Of a stretch of 5,240 nucleotides of DNA, positions 5,121 through 5,240 are shown in pieces. A model generated the notes under the pieces. That model made no database searches. It saw only the letters and a list, made by a program, of their open reading frames with translations, and was not told where the DNA came from. Source of the DNA: CAMQVM01 sp044433365. Its GTDB lineage: Bacteria; Bacteroidota; Bacteroidia; Bacteroidales; Rikenellaceae. The stretch is taken from NCBI GenBank assembly GCA_044433365.1, contig JAWXTR010000139.1, positions 1 through 5,240 on the forward strand. Direction: 5' to 3'. A program made the translations under genes and the position numbers. Position 1 is the stretch's first letter; every line of letters starts with the position of its first letter.

Positions 5121-5240
5121 ATGAAACAAAGAAACTATGGTTGAGTGAATCAACCTACCACTAAAGTCCTGCTCGGATAAAAGAGCAAAGTGAAATAAGT
5201 ATTAATCGCTATGGGGACCATCCAATCCTCATAGCACCAT
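5121..5240 (+). ncRNA. Unidentified structured RNA region, possibly the 5' end of a group II intron, cut by the window edge
   Basis: Four bases after the traD-like stop comes ATGAAACAAAGAAAC, like the start of another gene, but its frame stops at 5142. Three hairpins follow in a row: ggttga/tcaacc (5139-5144 with 5150-5155), tgctc/gagca (5170-5174 with 5183-5187), and a 10-bp stem (5208-5217 with 5226-5235) with one G-U pair on the plus strand. The sequence is less A/T-rich than its neighbours, and all frames close quickly. A terminator is unlikely because no T-run follows. An intron inserted six to seven codons into the next tra gene would explain both the start-like ATG and the structures, but no GUGYG-type 5' boundary is certain. 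Another RNA class is equally possible. Confidence 0.4.

Overview
This window is the mobilisation/early transfer region of an integrated conjugative element (conjugative transposon, CTnDOT-like in gene content) from a low-GC member of the Bacteroidota, probably order Bacteroidales. Three things point there: a relaxase, an accessory protein and a coupling protein of the Bacteroidales MobB/MobA/MobC type, a divergent traA-traB-traD-like cluster, and the absence of consistent Shine-Dalgarno sequences. The species cannot be named from this window.

Left half, minus strand (read right to left): mobA (2705-2289, ribbon-helix-helix accessory protein), mobB (2304-1045, MOBP-type relaxase, overlapping mobA by 16 bases), then, after a 63-base AT-rich gap, mobC (981 to beyond the left edge, TraG/VirD4-type coupling ATPase with a YWFCY-like N-terminus). 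MobA and MobB should bind and nick oriT, and MobC should deliver the relaxase-DNA complex to the secretion channel.

Middle (2706-3350): a 645-base gene-free region between the divergent mob and tra genes. It is densely packed with inverted repeats: an 8-bp hairpin, a 59-base fold-back predicted to form a three-way junction, a 13-bp-arm hairpin, a 170-base nested fold-back, and operator-like repeats near traA. This is the expected place for oriT and for control of both operons.

Right half, plus strand: traA (3351-4124, ParA-like, but with key Walker A and Walker B positions replaced), traB (4117-4500, DUF3408-like, broken by an in-frame TAG at codon 76) and a traD-like membrane-anchored acidic protein (4497-5117). 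After it the expected next tra gene is not visible. The last 120 bases hold a 7-codon start-like ORF and three consecutive RNA-type hairpins, perhaps the 5' end of a group II intron or another structured RNA cut by the window edge.

The most notable observations are the apparently catalytically dead ParA homologue next to a nonsense-mutated traB, the elaborate intergenic secondary structure, and the unidentified structured RNA at the right edge. A decaying or recently rewired transfer operon would explain the first of these.
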